Shown here: positions 34,739-43,250 of the stretch, piece by piece
How positions within the stretch are numbered: the first letter of the stretch is position 1
Layout of the letters: each line of letters opens with the position of its first letter
Assembly (NCBI RefSeq): GCF_900116205.1
Contig: NZ_FOZS01000004.1
Coordinates: 186,001 to 250,000 of the forward strand
Reading direction: 5' to 3'
DNA from: Halostagnicola kamekurae
GTDB taxonomy: Archaea > Halobacteriota > Halobacteria > Halobacteriales > Natrialbaceae
Length of the DNA stretch: 64,000 nucleotides
Position numbers and translations under genes: made by a program
Notes under the pieces: generated by a model
What the model saw: the letters and a program-made list of their open reading frames with translations, nothing else
The model's database searches: none
Told to the model about the DNA's origin: nothing

Positions 34739-35962
34739 TTACTGGCCGTCGGTGACGCTCTCGCGGATCCGATCGGCGATCTCGTTTCGCGAGGGGTGTC
34801 GCGTGGGTTCGTCCGAGTCGTAGACGCGTTTCATGACGAGATCGAGCAGGTTCAGCTGCTCGAGCAGTTCGCGAGTTCGACCGCGCTCGAGGCTGAGATT
34901 CCGGGTGACGTCGTGTAACGTCATGGACGACTCGAGCGCGTCCATCAGTTCGTTGATTTCGACGTCTTCGGGAAGACCGATCCCGTCGGCGAGGAGCTGT
35001 TTCTCCGGGACGGACGCGGCCGAATCGTCCGCCGTCGCCGGTCGATCGGGTTCGCCGTCGGTCGCCGGCTTCCGGTCTTCAGCGGCGGTGCCGTTCTGCT
35101 GGCCGGTCGTCGTTTCCGAACCGTCGGTCGTCGCGTCATCCTCGTCCGATGCGTTCGTCTCGTAGGACGTCGGCTCGTGGATGCCAGCGTCGATCATGTA
35201 TCGCCGAACGGTCTCTGACGCGACGTCCATCTCAAGCACCTCCGCCATCGCAGTGAACGTATCGAAGGAGTCGTACAGACACGCGAGGTACTCGACGTCG
35301 TCGTACGGTGGCAGGTCTTCGTTCCGTGCGGCCGCGATTGCGCGCTCGGTCTCGTCGTCGATCGTGACGTCGCTCGTCACCGCGTTCGGAGCCGGATCTG
35401 AGGGGGATCGATCGCGGGAATCGGGCACGCGTTCGTCCTCGCTTTCGGTCGCCGACTTCGACTCGCAGGTCGTTACCGTCCCCTCGAACGAATCGACCGG
35501 TGCCTCGCGATCCGGGCGATCGCACTCGATGGGGTCGGTCGATTCGCTTCCGTTCTCGTCGGACTCGGTATGCCCGTTTGCGGTCTCACTGCTCGGCTCC
35601 GCGTTCGCCCCGATACTGAGGTCGAACGTGACGACGACGGTCCCCTCCGAGGTGACGGTTGCTCCCTCCGTGACACACGACGCGTCCGCGGGCACGAACT
35701 CGTCTATCTCCGGCACCGCTGATGGCGGAAACTCGAGGCAGAAACCGCCGTTCTCCCCGACCGTCGCCGCTCGCGGTGTCGCTTCGGTCTCGCTGGCCGA
35801 CACTCCTGCGGCCGAACACAGTGGAACCACGACGTCGATCGTCATGCTTGGTTCGTCACCGTCCCCACGAACCGTCGCGTCGACGCGATGGATCTCGCCT
35901 CCGTCCGCCTCGTATCGTTCGATCGTTCGAGAGAGTTTCTCAATCGAGTCACAGACTCCCAT
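34739..35962 (-). CDS. Haloarchaeal HTH regulator with long acidic linkers
   Basis: From the ATG at 35962 the product is 407 residues; the longer in-frame start adds a poorly coded stretch. Residues 1-115 form a conserved alpha/beta domain starting MGVCDSIEKLSRTIERYEAD. A Ser/Glu/Asp-rich linker follows, then a helix-turn-helix segment at about 220-275 (YLACLYDSFDTFTAMAEVLE and ETVRRYMIDAGIHEP), another low-complexity linker and a helical C-terminus (LHDVTRNLSLERGRTRELLE). The HTH with its TVRRYM recognition helix suggests DNA binding. I know of no assigned function. Its position 460 bp from the betaine oxygenase promoter makes it a candidate regulator of the island. Confidence 0.72.
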   Translation of the reverse strand: MGVCDSIEKLSRTIERYEADGGEIHRVDATVRGDGDEPSMTIDVVVPLCSAAGVSASETEATPRAATVGENGGFCLEFPPSAVPEIDEFVPADASCVTEGATVTSEGTVVVTFDLSIGANAEPSSETANGHTESDENGSESTDPIECDRPDREAPVDSFEGTVTTCESKSATESEDERVPDSRDRSPSDPAPNAVTSDVTIDDETERAIAAARNEDLPPYDDVEYLACLYDSFDTFTAMAEVLEMDVASETVRRYMIDAGIHEPTSYETNASDEDDATTDGSETTTGQQNGTAAEDRKPATDGEPDRPATADDSAASVPEKQLLADGIGLPEDVEINELMDALESSMTLHDVTRNLSLERGRTRELLEQLNLLDLVMKRVYDSDEPTRHPSRNEIADRIRESVTDGQ

Positions 35963-36195
35963 GATACTCGTAATCACACACCTATTTGGGATAAGGGTAC
36001 ATGAGGAATAGTTCACCCATTCATATGTCTCTCGGAAAACCCGTCCTAGAACGGTGATACGCTCCAATCGTCGTGGCACCCGTTATATCGTGGTGTGGCT
36101 ACTCGTGACACAATATTTTCATACTCTCCCCTTGCGCTCCTGAGACGAACGCTTCCGGGACGGCTGGCGGCCGATCCCGGTGGCGGGTATCTGTC

Positions 36196-36720
36196 ATGAG
36201 CACGATTACGGTTATAACTGACAGTGAATCGTTCGCAAAGACTGCCGAGTGCGCACCGGACGGCGCTCGCGTCCCAGTCGAGGTACGCATCTCCGTCGGC
36301 GATCCGTTCGACGCTTACTGCAGGGCCCGGACCGACGAGGCTGACGGCTTCTACTTCGAGACGACCGGCGGTCAGTCCGGCTGGGACTACTTCGGTGTTG
36401 ATCCCGTCGAACGAATTCGAGTAACTGCGAACGCGCTCGATCGAGACGGCGAGAGTCCAACAATCCGAACGATCGACGCGCTCCTCGAGCGCGAGCAGTT
36501 GGTGCACGGAGACTGCTCGGTGCCGTATCCTTGCGGTGCGTTCGGCTGGCTCTCCTACGACGTCGCCAGAGAACTCGAGTCGGTACCGTCGACGACGACC
36601 CCCGAACGCGGGTTGCCGCGGCTTCAACTGGGTGTCTTCGACCGGGTCGTCGCGTGGAGCGAACCGCGTGATGACGACGGCGGAACGGAACTCCGAGTGA
36701 CCGCCTGTCCCGTGGTCGAC
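36196..36720 (+). pseudogene. Truncated pabB (aminodeoxychorismate synthase component I, N-terminal part)
   Basis: The first 175 codons encode the N-terminal domain of TrpE/PabB-type enzymes: PCGAFGWLSYDVARELES, LPRLQLGVFDRVVAWSEP and an early VPVEVRISVGDPFDAYCRAR. The catalytic chorismate-binding domain (normally another 250-300 residues) is absent; after VVDGRS the frame runs antisense into the next gene. PabB rather than TrpE is suggested by the short N-terminal layout and the folate context. The 5' end looks intact, so the loss came from a deletion or insertion at about 36720. It should be non-functional. Confidence 0.75.
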
Positions 36721-36726
36721 GGCCGA

Positions 36727-37716
36727 TCACGCTCGCTCCGCGATACAGGCGACCTTCTCGCCGGCGGTCACGACGGACTCGCGGGTGAGCGAGTAGATCA
36801 CGCCGGCGTCGGTCGTCGTCACGCGCTGGCGTTCCTCGAACGTCGAGGGGCAGTACACCGTCCCCAGTTCGGTTCCCGCGGACACGCGATCACCGACGGT
36901 GACCTCCGGGTTCGGTTCGAAGAGCCCCGAAGCGTCGGTACCGATCCGTCCCTCGTCGTTTCGGAGGATCGTCTGCGACGGCGTCGGCCCCGGTTCCTCG
37001 CGGAGCATCCCCAGTTCCCCGAGGACGTTCCGGAGCCCGCAGACCCCGCGGTGTGCCGCGTCGTGATCGATCTGGCGACTGTTCGAGAGCTCCGGAACGA
37101 TCGCTGGAATCCCGGCCCGCGCGGCGGCCGTTCGGAGCTTGCCCTGAAACGACTCGTCGGCCGCGCCGTCGTCCGCTGTGTCGTCTTCCGGTTCACCGTC
37201 GGACGGGGCGTCGGTCAGGAGATAGTCGGCCCCGAACGTTGCCGCGAGGGTCCGGGATTTCCGATTCCCGTGCTGGAATCTGACGTGCTCGAGCATGTCC
37301 GGGGTTCCGGTGTGCAGATCGATCACGACGTCAGCCGGTTCGATCACCTCCCACAGTCGAGCGACGATCCGCTCCTGGAGGGTTCCCGCGTCGTCGCCCG
37401 GCCAGACGCGATTACAGTTGGAGTTAACTGCGTCGACCGCCTGCGGCGTGACGTACGATCCGTGATCGAACGCGAGCGAATTGACGACCGGCACGGCGAT
37501 CACCGTGCCGGCGAGGTCCGCGGTCAGCAGGTGACGGTGCAACCGACGCATCGCAGCCGTTCCGTTGAGTTCGATGCCGTGCTGTGCGGCCTGCACGTAG
37601 GCGGTCGGTCCGGCTCCGCCGTCGTACCGATGGACGGTTACCGCGACGTCCGTCCCGGACGGCAAGCGAGCGAGACGGCGCTCGGCGGTCGCGTGGGTGA
37701 CAGTCTCGTACTCCAT
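36727..37716 (-). CDS. Succinylglutamate desuccinylase/aspartoacylase-family zinc hydrolase
   Basis: The 329-residue protein belongs to the M14-like AstE/AspA family: zinc ligands in QHGIELNGTAA (His and Glu) and in VIDLHTG (His), with conserved NSLAFDHGSY and NSNCNRVWPG segments between them and a C-terminal beta-barrel (SAGTELGTVY). Family members remove acyl groups from amino acids, including N-acetyl-diaminobutyrate in ectoine breakdown. It converges on the truncated pabB and is divergent from the creatininase-like gene, with only 90 bp between their starts. A joint role in degrading N-acyl or guanidino compounds is inference. Confidence 0.85.
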   Translation of the reverse strand: MEYETVTHATAERRLARLPSGTDVAVTVHRYDGGAGPTAYVQAAQHGIELNGTAAMRRLHRHLLTADLAGTVIAVPVVNSLAFDHGSYVTPQAVDAVNSNCNRVWPGDDAGTLQERIVARLWEVIEPADVVIDLHTGTPDMLEHVRFQHGNRKSRTLAATFGADYLLTDAPSDGEPEDDTADDGAADESFQGKLRTAAARAGIPAIVPELSNSRQIDHDAAHRGVCGLRNVLGELGMLREEPGPTPSQTILRNDEGRIGTDASGLFEPNPEVTVGDRVSAGTELGTVYCPSTFEERQRVTTTDAGVIYSLTRESVVTAGEKVACIAERA

Positions 37717-37805
37717 ACTCGTTCAACCCCTCGTTCGGACTTGTAAGTTTGCACGTGTCTCGAGGAAGTATGTTTTATGCGACTACGCGTACAGCGATCG
37801 ACCGT

Positions 37806-38543
37806 ATGCATCTCGAGCGAGCGACGTGGACGGAGATAGACGCGGTCGAAACGGACCTCGCACTGCTCCCGATCGGGAGCACGGAGCAACACGGTCCGCA
37901 CGCACCGCTGGGAACTGACACGCTCAACGCCGAGGTGGTCGCGGACGCGGCCGCGGAGCGGTACGAGGGGTCGGTCGCGGTCGCGCCCGCGGTCCCCGTC
38001 GGTATCGCTGCGGAACACCGGCAGTTCACCGGCACGCTCTGGGCCTCGGAGTCGACGTTCAAGTCGTATGTCCGCGATATCGTCGAGAGCCTCGCCCACC
38101 ACGGATTCGATCGAATCGTTCTCGTCAACGGACACGGCGGGAATACGAGCGCCCTCCGGGAGGTCGCCGGTCAGATCACTCGATCCGACGACGCCTACGC
38201 CGCGCCGTTCACGTGGTTCGACGAGGTCGGCGAACACAGCTCCCGTATGGGCCACGGCGGGCCGCTCGAGACGGCGCTGGTACAGCACGCGAATCCAGGA
38301 GCCATCCGCGAGGACCGCCTCGAGGAAGCCGCCGAGAACGGAAGCGATCGCTGGGGCGACTGGCAAGGACGGGTCAATCTCGCGTTCGACTCGGCCGAGT
38401 TCACCGAGAACGGCGTCGTCGGCGATCCGCGCGAGGCGAGCGCAGAACTGGGCGAAGAGCTGCTCGACGCGGCGGCCGACGCGCTGATAGCGTTGCTGAA
38501 GACCGTCGCTGACCGGGATCTCGACCGTCCCGCCCACCGGTGA
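37806..38543 (+). CDS. Creatininase-family amidohydrolase
   Basis: The ATG at 37806 opens on a typical family start and gives 245 residues. The metal site is visible: Glu and His in PIGSTEQHGPHAPLGTD plus the Asp of that motif, and the NGHGGNTSAL loop, followed by GHGGPLETALV with the late His and Glu. Creatininase hydrolyses creatinine to creatine, one step from sarcosine, which would feed the dehydrogenases in this island. The same fold also occurs in formamide hydrolases of flavin synthesis (ArfB) and in MftE, so the substrate is open. No creatinase gene is in the window. Confidence 0.85.
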   Translation: MHLERATWTEIDAVETDLALLPIGSTEQHGPHAPLGTDTLNAEVVADAAAERYEGSVAVAPAVPVGIAAEHRQFTGTLWASESTFKSYVRDIVESLAHHGFDRIVLVNGHGGNTSALREVAGQITRSDDAYAAPFTWFDEVGEHSSRMGHGGPLETALVQHANPGAIREDRLEEAAENGSDRWGDWQGRVNLAFDSAEFTENGVVGDPREASAELGEELLDAAADALIALLKTVADRDLDRPAHR

Positions 38544-39544
38544 CCGGATCCCGCGACGGCGTGGCCGATCCCCGACTCTCGATGAGACGGTCCTCGCCGT
38601 CGGTGTCGCCGCGAGACCGTCGCCTCGAGCGTTCGCTTTTCACATGGTTATCGCTGTTATTCGATCGAGCGATCGCACCTCATCGGCATCGGTCGCGAAA
38701 CTCCATCCGTTAGCACGCTGACCCGCTGTTGGCGATCGGTGACCGTCTGGACAGCTCTCGTTGTCTGTCTTTGGTATCGTACAATGGAGGTTGTAAATAC
38801 ACGATCTAGTTTGCCGGGTTCGGCAAAGACGGTTATCGTCGGCATCGGCATCGTCGAATGCAGCACAACCGCTGTACAACCCTGAACGCGAGCGCGTGCT
38901 GTCGTAACGTCGTCGGTCGGTTGACGGGTCCGCCACACCGCATGAACGCGTTCTTCCGGATCATTGTCGCTTTTCACTCCCTCTCACTCGCGTAGCCGAC
39001 CGGGTCTCGGTAGCGATTGGATCCGCTCGGCGTCGTTCATTGTTCGCTACTGTTGACAGCTCGAGGTGACACCGTCAGCACCCACTCGCCGAAGTACGAG
39101 GGAAGGCGGAACCCAGTAAGGCTGAGGACCCGGGAACCGGGGCAGGGCCCGGGAGACGGGGCGGTGTCGCTGGTCGCGGTTGCGGACTCCACCGTCCCGG
39201 TTTCGGCACCACCGTCTGGCGCCGTTCGGGGAGACCGCAGAGAGACAGATAAGTTTCCACCGCAAATACTACTGGTGTACAAATAAGTTCGCCGAACCTG
39301 ACCGTGAGACCGATCGTAGCGACCGATTAGAGACACGGGCGTCTGCTCGGACGATCCGGTTTGGGAACGGAGCGGCGATCAACACGTGGATTAATTATCC
39401 TTCCTGAAATCCATTCAGTCGGCATCACTGCGGGTCGATGCGGTCCGTTTCGACGAGCGATGGCACCGACACCCGAGCGAGGTTCGGGCCTAGCGCCTCG
39501 CCTCCTCGAGCGGACAGCCCGTAGCGATCGAAACGAGATCAGCT
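38544..39544. other. Gene-free 1-kb stretch with a GC-rich, foldable segment
   Basis: No credible gene was found. The part at about 39090-39260 is very GC-rich, with short complementary runs (CCGGGAACCGGGG, CCCGGGAGACGGGG, CCACCGTCCCGG) that could fold. It does not match RNase P RNA, SRP RNA or a riboswitch I know. The right end must hold the folD promoter. Confidence 0.4.
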
Positions 39545-40483
39545 ATGACACAGATTATCGACGGAAACGAGATTGCGGATCGTATCACTGCAGACCTAGA
39601 ACCGTGCCTCGAGACACTCGCGGACGCCGGCGTGACGCCGGGACTGGCGACGGTCCTGATGAGCGACGACGGTGCGAGCGAGACCTACGTCTCGATGAAG
39701 CGGCGGGCCTGCAACGACCTCGGGATCGAGAGCATCCACCACGAACTCGATCCGGACGCGCCCGCCGACGCGCTGTTCGATCGGATCGACGAACTGAACG
39801 GCGATCCGGCGGTCCACGGGATCCTCGTGCAGTTACCGCTCCCGAATCACGTCGACCGACAAGCCGTCCTCGAGCGGATCGATCCGCGGAAGGACGTCGA
39901 CGGGTTTCACCCAGAGAACGTCGGTCGATTGGTCACCGGGGCGCCGCGGTTCAAGCCGTGTACGCCCCACGGCATCCAGAAACTGCTCGAGGCGGAGGAC
40001 GTCGAGACCGAGGGTGCGGACGTCGTCGTCGTCGGCCGGTCGAACATCGTCGGGAAACCGATGGCGAATCTCCTCGTCCAGAAGTCCGATACCGGGAACG
40101 CGACGGTGACGGTCTGTCACTCGCGCACGGACGATCTCGTGGCGAAGACGCGAGACGCGGACATCGTCGTCGCGGCCGCCGGCGTTCCGGAACTGATCGA
40201 TGGCTCGATGCTCTCGCCGGGAACGACCGTGGTTGACGTCGGCGTCAACCGCGTCGACGTCTCCGAACGACGTTCGGAGGACAGTCAGACGGAGTCTGAC
40301 CAGTCGGATACGGAGAAGGGGTACGAACTCGTCGGTGATGTCGAGTTCGAGAGCGCGAAGGAGAAGGCCGACGCGATCACGCCGGTCCCTGGCGGCGTCG
40401 GGCCGCTCACGATCACGATGCTCCTCTACAATACGATCAAGGCGGCGAGTCTGCGAGCTGACGTCGACGTATCGCTCCCGTGA
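39545..40483 (+). CDS. folD: Methylenetetrahydrofolate dehydrogenase/cyclohydrolase
   Basis: FolD oxidises 5,10-methylene-THF to methenyl-THF and hydrolyses it to 10-formyl-THF. The 312 residues include catalytic Lys52 in TYVSMKRRAC, the folate-site GILVQLPLP, DPRKDVDGFHPENVGRL and the nucleotide-binding VVVGRSNIVGKPMANLL and TPVPGGVGPLTITML motifs. An acidic insert of about 25 residues (ERRSEDSQTESDQSDTEKG) before VGDVEF is a halophilic addition. It lies 180 bp upstream of dehydrogenase-GcvT copy 2 and supplies the step that links methylene-THF from demethylation to PurU. Confidence 0.95.
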   Translation: MTQIIDGNEIADRITADLEPCLETLADAGVTPGLATVLMSDDGASETYVSMKRRACNDLGIESIHHELDPDAPADALFDRIDELNGDPAVHGILVQLPLPNHVDRQAVLERIDPRKDVDGFHPENVGRLVTGAPRFKPCTPHGIQKLLEAEDVETEGADVVVVGRSNIVGKPMANLLVQKSDTGNATVTVCHSRTDDLVAKTRDADIVVAAAGVPELIDGSMLSPGTTVVDVGVNRVDVSERRSEDSQTESDQSDTEKGYELVGDVEFESAKEKADAITPVPGGVGPLTITMLLYNTIKAASLRADVDVSLP

Positions 40484-40567
40484 CCGTCGTCGCAGACGCG
40501 GTGGCCCGATCGAACCGGTGACGATGCCGCGTTCGCAAAAACGTATCAACAATATTTTCTTTTGTGG

Positions 40568-40579
40568 AATTCGCGAATT
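40568..40579. promoter_or_regulatory. 12-bp palindrome upstream of dehydrogenase copy 2
   Basis: AATTCGCGAATT is a perfect palindrome about 45 bp upstream of the TATA box, a suitable place for an activator site. No binding family is assigned. Confidence 0.35.
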
Positions 40580-40623
40580 GCTCCGCAAAACGGCCTCGCT
40601 CGCCGGTTTCACTTAAGGCAACG

Positions 40624-40633
40624 GTATATTTAT
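40624..40633 (+). promoter_or_regulatory. TATA box of dehydrogenase copy 2
   Basis: GTATATTTAT lies 31-40 nt before the ATG at 40664, which supports that start and a very short leader. Confidence 0.5.
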
Positions 40634-40663
40634 GAGAGGGACTGTGTCATGTGTGGGTATCAC

Positions 40664-43219
40664 ATGAGTACAGATAGCTTGCCATCGAGAGCGAAGACGG
40701 TGATCATCGGCGCCGGGGCCGTCGGGTGTAGTATCGCCTACCACCTGACGGAACTCGGTGCAGATGACGTGGTCGTTGTCGATCAGGGACCGCTTCCGGT
40801 GACCGGCGGTTCGTCGACGCACGCGCCGGGAATCATGTTCCAGACGTCGCCGTCGAAGATCCAGACCAAGACGGCCCACTACACGAGCCGACTGCTAAAG
40901 GACGCGGGCGTCTACACCGAGGTCGGCGGTATCGAACTCGCCCGCTCCGAGGAACGGATGGACTTCCTCCAGCGACGCGTCGAGTGGGCCACCTCGTACG
41001 GGCTGCCGGAGCCGGAACTCCTCGAGCCCGAGGAGGTCACGGAGCGTCTCCCGCTCGTCGACGAGGACGAGATCCTCGGCGGGTACTACTCGCCGACCGA
41101 CGGTCGGGTCGATGGAACCGACGCGTTGCAGTGGTACATCGAGACGTCGTCGGCGCGGTTCTTCGGCGACACCGAGGTGACGGACATCGAGGCCAGCGGC
41201 GGCGAGATCCAGGCGGTCGTCACCGACAACGGCCGTATCGAGTGCGACCGGTGCGTCCTCGCGACGAACAACTGGGCGTACCAGACCGGTCAGATGGCGG
41301 GCCTCGACCTGCCGATCGCTCCCGTCGAGCACCAGTACGTGGTCACGGAGCCGCTCGCGGAACTCGACGACGGTTCCAGCGACGTGATCGGCGACGCCAC
41401 CATCGGCCTCGAGGTCCCCGGCGATAGCCAGATTACGGAGTCCATGGCCCAGCCGCCGGATCGGCCGGTCGGTCGGGACCAGGACAACTCGTTGTACTTC
41501 CGCACTCACGGCGACGGCTACGGTCTCGGCTCGTACAACCACGAGCCGCTGGTCGTCGACCCGGACGAGATGGGGACAAACGACGAGGACAGCCAGGCGT
41601 CGGTCCACACCTTCACCGAGAAGCACTGGACGAAGGCGACGCACCCGAATCGCGAGAAGTCGCCCCAGCAGGCGTTCGACGAACTGCTGCCCGCGACCGA
41701 GGACAAAGACTTCCGCATCACGGAGAACGGGATCTTCGTCTACACGCCCGACGGGATGCCGGTTCTCGGCGAGACGGCGGCGGTCGACGGGCTCTGGACC
41801 GGGTTGGCGATCTGGTGGACCCACTCCGGCGGCTACGGGAAGATCCTCGCCGAGTGGATGGAGAACGGCGTCCCGCGACTCCCGTCCGGACCCGTCGACA
41901 CGAGCGGCATCCACGTCAATCGGTTCGAGCCCCACGCCGGGAGCAAGGACTACTTCACGGATCGCGGTGGAAAGCGCTACGAGCAGGTGTACAGCATCGT
42001 CGAACCGCGGTGGCAACCCGACGACCGCCGCGGACTGCGCGTGAGTCCGTTCTACGACCACCAGCGGGACCTCGAGGCCGAGTTCTACCAGAGCGGCGGC
42101 TGGGAGACGCCCCAGTGGTACGAGTCTAACGCGGACCTCGTCGAGAAGTACGAGGAGCAGATCCCCGAACGGGACGGCTGGCAGGGGATCAACCGCTCTC
42201 CCATCGAGGGAGCCGAGCACCTCCACACCCGCGAGAACGTCTCGATGTTCGATATGACGACGTTCAGTTCGATCATGGTCGAAGGCGAGGACGCCGGCGA
42301 CTTTCTCCAGCGTATCTGTAGCAACGACATGGAGATCGATACAGGTCGGGTCCGCTACTCGACGATACTGAACGAGGGCGGAACCATTCTCGCCGACATC
42401 ACCGTCGCCCGGATAGGCGACGGCGAGTACATGGTGACTACCGGCGGCGGCAACTCGCCGGGTATCCACGGCTCCTGGATCGAGGACCACGCGCCCGACA
42501 CCGTCTCCGTGACGGTCGAGGAATCCGCGAAGTGCACCGTCGGACTGTGGGGGCCGAAGTCTCGGCTGCTGCTCCAGCGAGTCACCGATACCGACGTCTC
42601 TAACGACGAGTTCCCGTACTTCAGTTGCAAGCGGCTCTACGTCGGTGACATCCCCGTGATCGCGCTACGGGTCTCGTACGTCGGCGAACTTGGCTGGGAG
42701 CTGTGGGCCCCCTCCGAGTACGGACGGAAGCTCTGGACCACACTCTGGGAGGCCGGGCAGGACTTAGACGTCAGGCCCATGGGCGGTGGCGCCCTCGAGT
42801 CGATGCGCCTCGAGAAAGGGTTCCGCCTGTGGGGGACTGACATCGACACGGACGTCAACCCGCTCGAGGCCGGCCTTCCCTTCGCCGTCGACCTCGACAC
42901 CGAGTTCATCGGGAGAGAGGCGCTCGTTGAGGCCAAAGAGGCGGGCATCGACACCGAGGTCGCCTGCCTGACACTAGACGATTCGACGGACGCGATGCTG
43001 AGCGGCCGGCCGGTGTTCGCTGACGGCGAGGCCGTCGGCTACGTTCAGGCCGGCGACTACGGCTACAGCGTCGGCGAATCGATCGCCTACACCTACTTGC
43101 CCAGCGAGTACGCCGACGCCGGGACGTCGGTGCAGATCGAGTGCGAAGGGGAGACCTATGACGCGACGGTCCGCGACGAGCCGCTGTTCGATCCCGGCCG
43201 CGACAAGATCATCCGGTAG
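40664..43219 (+). CDS. Dimethylglycine/sarcosine dehydrogenase-GcvT fusion, copy 2
   Basis: The product is 851 residues, with the start chosen by the TATA box 31-40 nt upstream. Architecture equals copy 1: FAD motif VIIGAGAVGCSIAYHL, putative flavin-linking His53 in GGSSTHAPG, DAO domain to about 400, then a GcvT folate domain (MFDMTTFSSIMVEG, ADITVARIGDGE, SYVGELGWELW) and a C-domain (LSGRPVFADGEAVGY). Overall similarity to copy 1 is high but far from identity, so substrates probably differ, one enzyme for dimethylglycine and one for sarcosine. Its stop is 31 bp before the ammonia-lyase start, which suggests co-transcription. Confidence 0.93.
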   Translation: MSTDSLPSRAKTVIIGAGAVGCSIAYHLTELGADDVVVVDQGPLPVTGGSSTHAPGIMFQTSPSKIQTKTAHYTSRLLKDAGVYTEVGGIELARSEERMDFLQRRVEWATSYGLPEPELLEPEEVTERLPLVDEDEILGGYYSPTDGRVDGTDALQWYIETSSARFFGDTEVTDIEASGGEIQAVVTDNGRIECDRCVLATNNWAYQTGQMAGLDLPIAPVEHQYVVTEPLAELDDGSSDVIGDATIGLEVPGDSQITESMAQPPDRPVGRDQDNSLYFRTHGDGYGLGSYNHEPLVVDPDEMGTNDEDSQASVHTFTEKHWTKATHPNREKSPQQAFDELLPATEDKDFRITENGIFVYTPDGMPVLGETAAVDGLWTGLAIWWTHSGGYGKILAEWMENGVPRLPSGPVDTSGIHVNRFEPHAGSKDYFTDRGGKRYEQVYSIVEPRWQPDDRRGLRVSPFYDHQRDLEAEFYQSGGWETPQWYESNADLVEKYEEQIPERDGWQGINRSPIEGAEHLHTRENVSMFDMTTFSSIMVEGEDAGDFLQRICSNDMEIDTGRVRYSTILNEGGTILADITVARIGDGEYMVTTGGGNSPGIHGSWIEDHAPDTVSVTVEESAKCTVGLWGPKSRLLLQRVTDTDVSNDEFPYFSCKRLYVGDIPVIALRVSYVGELGWELWAPSEYGRKLWTTLWEAGQDLDVRPMGGGALESMRLEKGFRLWGTDIDTDVNPLEAGLPFAVDLDTEFIGREALVEAKEAGIDTEVACLTLDDSTDAMLSGRPVFADGEAVGYVQAGDYGYSVGESIAYTYLPSEYADAGTSVQIECEGETYDATVRDEPLFDPGRDKIIR

Positions 43220-43250
43220 CGTTCGACGACCAACAGCCACAAATTCAATC

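Noticed and set aside
36721-37746. Right-hand two thirds of a 516-codon plus-strand frame starting at 36196
   Set aside because: Only the first 175 codons match PabB; the remainder is antisense to the well-supported zinc hydrolase on the minus strand and has no motifs.
39090-39260. GC-rich segment considered as RNase P RNA, SRP RNA or a riboswitch
   Set aside because: Conserved core sequences of these RNAs are absent, and the pairing I could draw is weak.
40895-42490. 531-codon minus-strand frame
   Set aside because: It is antisense to dehydrogenase-GcvT copy 2, whose domains and codon bias are clear. Long antisense frames are common in GC-rich haloarchaeal DNA.
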